A program made the translations under genes and the position numbers. A model generated the notes under the pieces. That model ran no database searches. It was not told the DNA's origin and worked only from the letters and a program-made list of their open reading frames with translations. DNA of 7,019 bases from positions 1-7,019 of the forward strand of contig DAIDAH010000146.1 in assembly GCA_027310735.1 (NCBI GenBank), given 5' to 3'. Below are positions 5,411 to 7,019 of the stretch, piece by piece. Within the stretch, counting starts at the first letter, position 1, and each line of letters begins with the position of its first letter. This DNA is from Methylotenera sp. GTDB taxonomy: Bacteria; Pseudomonadota; Gammaproteobacteria; Burkholderiales; Methylophilaceae.

Positions 5411-5766
5411 TAGTTCCAAAATCGGGTAACAATATAGGCATTACCGAAATCCATGAAAATACCTCTCAAGAATTAATCTCAATTACCGGAGATAAGCTTA
5501 AGCTAATCTTACTTCAGAATCTCTCACTCATTGAAAGCAATAAGGCATGGCAAATGCCATTAAGCCTTCTACTAACAATTATTCTTGTCTTTTGTTCAGC
5601 AGACTTTAAAGACGCATTTGGCTTACAAAAGAATGTATGGAGCGCAATTTTCATTATAAGCAGTATCATTTGCGCAATCTGGCTCATTGTGTGTTTATTC
5701 AAACTCAAAAAAAGCATCACTGTTGATGGTGTGATTGACCTTATTAAGAACAAAAACAATCACTAA
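5407..5766 (+). CDS. Small two-transmembrane protein of unknown function, second of a two-gene unit
   Basis: This 119-aa protein is not recognised as any named family. Residues 1-46 are polar, with an amphipathic stretch GDKLKLILLQNLSLIESN (28-45). Two hydrophobic helices follow, about 47-65 (AWQMPLSLLLTIILVFCSA) and about 77-98 (rich in I, W and C). They are joined by a short charged loop (DFKDAFGLQKN), and the tail is basic (KLKKS, then DGVIDLIKNKNN). By the positive-inside rule (K99, K101, K102) both termini would be cytoplasmic, forming a hairpin in the inner membrane. It overlaps the upstream gene by ATGA with an excellent Shine-Dalgarno, and a terminator begins at its stop codon. A cytoplasmic partner encoded with a two-helix membrane protein is an arrangement seen in several accessory, including defence, systems, but no toxin, nuclease or sensor motif is visible. 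Function unknown. Confidence 0.75.
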   Translation: MIVPKSGNNIGITEIHENTSQELISITGDKLKLILLQNLSLIESNKAWQMPLSLLLTIILVFCSADFKDAFGLQKNVWSAIFIISSIICAIWLIVCLFKLKKSITVDGVIDLIKNKNNH

Positions 5767-5812
5767 AAGCTGGGCATCTAAAGTTCATTAAATGCCTAAA
5801 AGAGCTTTTTTT
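5765..5812 (+). terminator. Intrinsic terminator of the two-gene unit
   Basis: AAAAGCT (5765-5771) pairs with AGCTTTT (5803-5809). Directly inside, GGGCAT (5772-5777) pairs with ATGCCT (5792-5797), leaving a 5-nt bulge on the 3' side. A run of T continues to 5812. The outer stem begins within the stop codon of the two-TM gene. The hairpin is less compact than the tRNA terminator but has the right form and place. Confidence 0.6.
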
Positions 5813-5820
5813 ACCCTAAT

Positions 5821-5839
5821 TGCCCCACAAATGCCCCAC
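5821..5839. repeat. Tandem TGCCCCAC repeat
   Basis: TGCCCCAC occurs at 5821-5828 and again at 5832-5839, an 11-bp period (one helical turn). It is a conspicuously C-rich patch in AT-rich surroundings just past the terminator of the gene pair. It may be the edge of an inserted segment or a protein-binding site; this is speculation. Confidence 0.4.
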
Positions 5840-5911
5840 TAGAAAATAGCTATCACATATAGCAATGATTTATAAGGTAAATATCATTTAGATATGCGGA
5901 TTTTATATCTA

Positions 5912-5944
5912 CTGTAGCGGATATATGTAATGGCTCCGTTACAG
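5912..5944. repeat. Nested alternative inverted repeats at the 3' end of the MscS-family gene
   Basis: CTGTAGCGG (5912-5920) can pair over 9 bp (one G-T) with CCGTTACAG (5936-5944). The same right arm can instead pair with TGTAATG (5926-5932), giving a tight 7-bp hairpin with a GCTC loop (5933-5936). The dyad starts 1 bp beyond the channel gene's stop codon. On the minus strand no T-run follows, so it could be a 3' stabilising hairpin or a weak terminator, or a DNA-level site. Confidence 0.4.
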
Positions 5945-5945
5945 T

Positions 5946-6998
5946 CTAATTATTTTTCGCAATGAAAAGCGTTTGTGTCGGGTATGCAAACTCCACCCCT
6001 TCTTTTTCAAAGGCTTCAAAAACATTCAGATTGATAGCCTGTTGAATATCCATATACTTATTGTAGTCGGCACCTGTAACGTAATACACAAATTCGAAGT
6101 TCAGACTAAAATCACCATAAGAGGCAAAATGCCCTCTATCAAAAGCAGCCCCTTCCTGCTCTTCAATAGCTTGCTTCACCATTTGAGGAATCGCTTTTAA
6201 TTTCTCTGAGGATGTTTGGTAAGTCACGCCCAGCTTAAACACCACTCTACGCTGTTCCATTTTTTTAAAATTATGCACACGTGAGTTGGTTAAATCTGTA
6301 TTTGAAAAAATAAGCAATTCGCCGCCAATCGCTCGTATTCTGGTCGTTTTTATTCCAATATCCTCAACAACACCCATCTTGTCGCTAATAATGATAAAGT
6401 CTCCAACCGCAAAAGGCTTATCAAAAAAGATCACGAAGTAACTGAATAAATCACCAAGAATGGCCTGCGCAGCCAGTGCAACCGCGATACCTCCTATCCC
6501 TAGTCCCGCGACAACTGCCGATACTTTTACGCCTAGATTGTCCAGAAGAAAAACTAGGGCAAGAACCCATATTACAAAATTGATGAGTCCAAGCACCCCT
6601 TTAAGTTGTTTTTCCCCATTTAAAGAGTTAACTGACTTGTGCCAGTAAGATTGAAGCCCGAAATTAACGACAGACACCACAGCTCTAACTGCGAGCACTG
6701 TGATTAAGACAACTGCTGCAGTTCTTAAACCATGCTTAAAGTCATCAGTCAGCAACAGTGTGTGAAGTGAGATATACAAAACTCCGAAATAAACAACCAG
6801 AATTAGGTATTTGTCGATTACCTCTATCAAAAAATCATCAATTGAATTATCTGTTTTAGCGGCCCATTTCTTTAATCTATTTAAAATATATTTTTTAAAT
6901 CCATAAACAATTACCACTCCAAATATAAAAATTCCAAATGCCATCAGATAGCTGGAGGTTGTATTGCCAAAAATGGAGTAGTTGAATATATCCTGCAT
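5946..6998 (-). CDS. MscS-family small-conductance mechanosensitive ion channel
   Basis: This 350-aa inner-membrane channel opens under membrane tension to release solutes on osmotic downshock. Five hydrophobic segments are visible: about 17-38, 64-83, 91-115, 134-155 and 158-185. This resembles the larger five-helix relatives (YnaI type) rather than the three-helix E. coli MscS. The pore-lining helix is the glycine/alanine-rich VVAGLGIGGIAVALAAQ (162-178), followed by the family signature ILGDLFSYF and FDKPFAVGDFI (192-202). Next comes the beta domain with VEDIGIKTTRIRAIGGELLIFSN and an alpha/beta C-terminal domain (about 250-345). The start at 6998 has the Shine-Dalgarno AAAGG about 6 nt upstream. 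The gene is complete; its promoter lies beyond the window. It converges on the two-gene unit without overlap, and I see no sign of a functional link to it. Confidence 0.95.
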   Translation of the reverse strand: MQDIFNYSIFGNTTSSYLMAFGIFIFGVVIVYGFKKYILNRLKKWAAKTDNSIDDFLIEVIDKYLILVVYFGVLYISLHTLLLTDDFKHGLRTAAVVLITVLAVRAVVSVVNFGLQSYWHKSVNSLNGEKQLKGVLGLINFVIWVLALVFLLDNLGVKVSAVVAGLGIGGIAVALAAQAILGDLFSYFVIFFDKPFAVGDFIIISDKMGVVEDIGIKTTRIRAIGGELLIFSNTDLTNSRVHNFKKMEQRRVVFKLGVTYQTSSEKLKAIPQMVKQAIEEQEGAAFDRGHFASYGDFSLNFEFVYYVTGADYNKYMDIQQAINLNVFEAFEKEGVEFAYPTQTLFIAKNN

Positions 6999-7019
6999 AA
7001 TTACCTTTATCTTTTTTAT

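Noticed and set aside
5514..5759. Minus-strand open frame opposite the two-TM gene
   Set aside because: It is a shadow: hydrophobic text arises from the complement of membrane-helix codons, and the plus-strand gene has the Shine-Dalgarno and coupling.
4911..7019. Duplicated tRNA-Phe 3' end (attachment-site repeat)
   Set aside because: I scanned for a second copy of the T-arm/acceptor sequence ending in CCACCA and saw none in the window, and there is no integrase gene.
1..7019. CRISPR array, insertion sequence or rRNA
   Set aside because: No regularly spaced repeats of CRISPR size, no transposase, and no rRNA sequence were seen on either strand.

Overview
The window looks like a chromosomal segment of a fairly AT-rich betaproteobacterium. 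The evidence is the order (TIGR02449-type coiled-coil gene)-zapA-6S RNA, which is typical of beta/gammaproteobacteria, an EVE-domain gene directly downstream, and a complete set of cobalamin nucleotide-loop genes. A low-GC group such as the Methylophilaceae would fit, but that placement is inference from gene content and composition, not from a marker gene.

Positions 1-1275 are transcribed leftwards. A short ZapB-like coiled-coil gene (1087-1275) precedes zapA (762-1055). An AT-rich spacer with inverted and direct repeats follows, then a convincing 6S RNA (about 426-631), then the 5' part of an EVE-domain gene that runs off the left edge. Positions 1276-1662 form a divergent control region. 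It has promoter-like boxes for both sides and a leader of about 160 nt before cobU that contains inverted repeats but no recognisable cobalamin riboswitch.

Positions 1663-4677 hold late vitamin B12 assembly. cobU (rightward) is convergent with a tight leftward run cobT-cobS-cobC. CobU activates adenosylcobinamide to its GDP form, CobT activates dimethylbenzimidazole to alpha-ribazole phosphate, CobS joins the two at the membrane, and CobC is the phosphatase. No corrin-ring gene is present in the window, so these genes alone would support the end of the pathway or cobinamide salvage.

A tRNA-Phe(GAA) with its own strong promoter and an intrinsic terminator lies at 4768-4947. It is followed by a compact rightward pair of small genes: a soluble protein of 118 aa and a two-transmembrane protein of 119 aa. 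They overlap by ATGA and end in a hairpin/T-run terminator. This pair, placed between a tRNA and a core gene, is the best candidate for something undescribed; I cannot assign it a function. The right end (5946-6998) is a complete MscS-family mechanosensitive channel gene on the minus strand, with a short repeat-bearing spacer between it and the pair.
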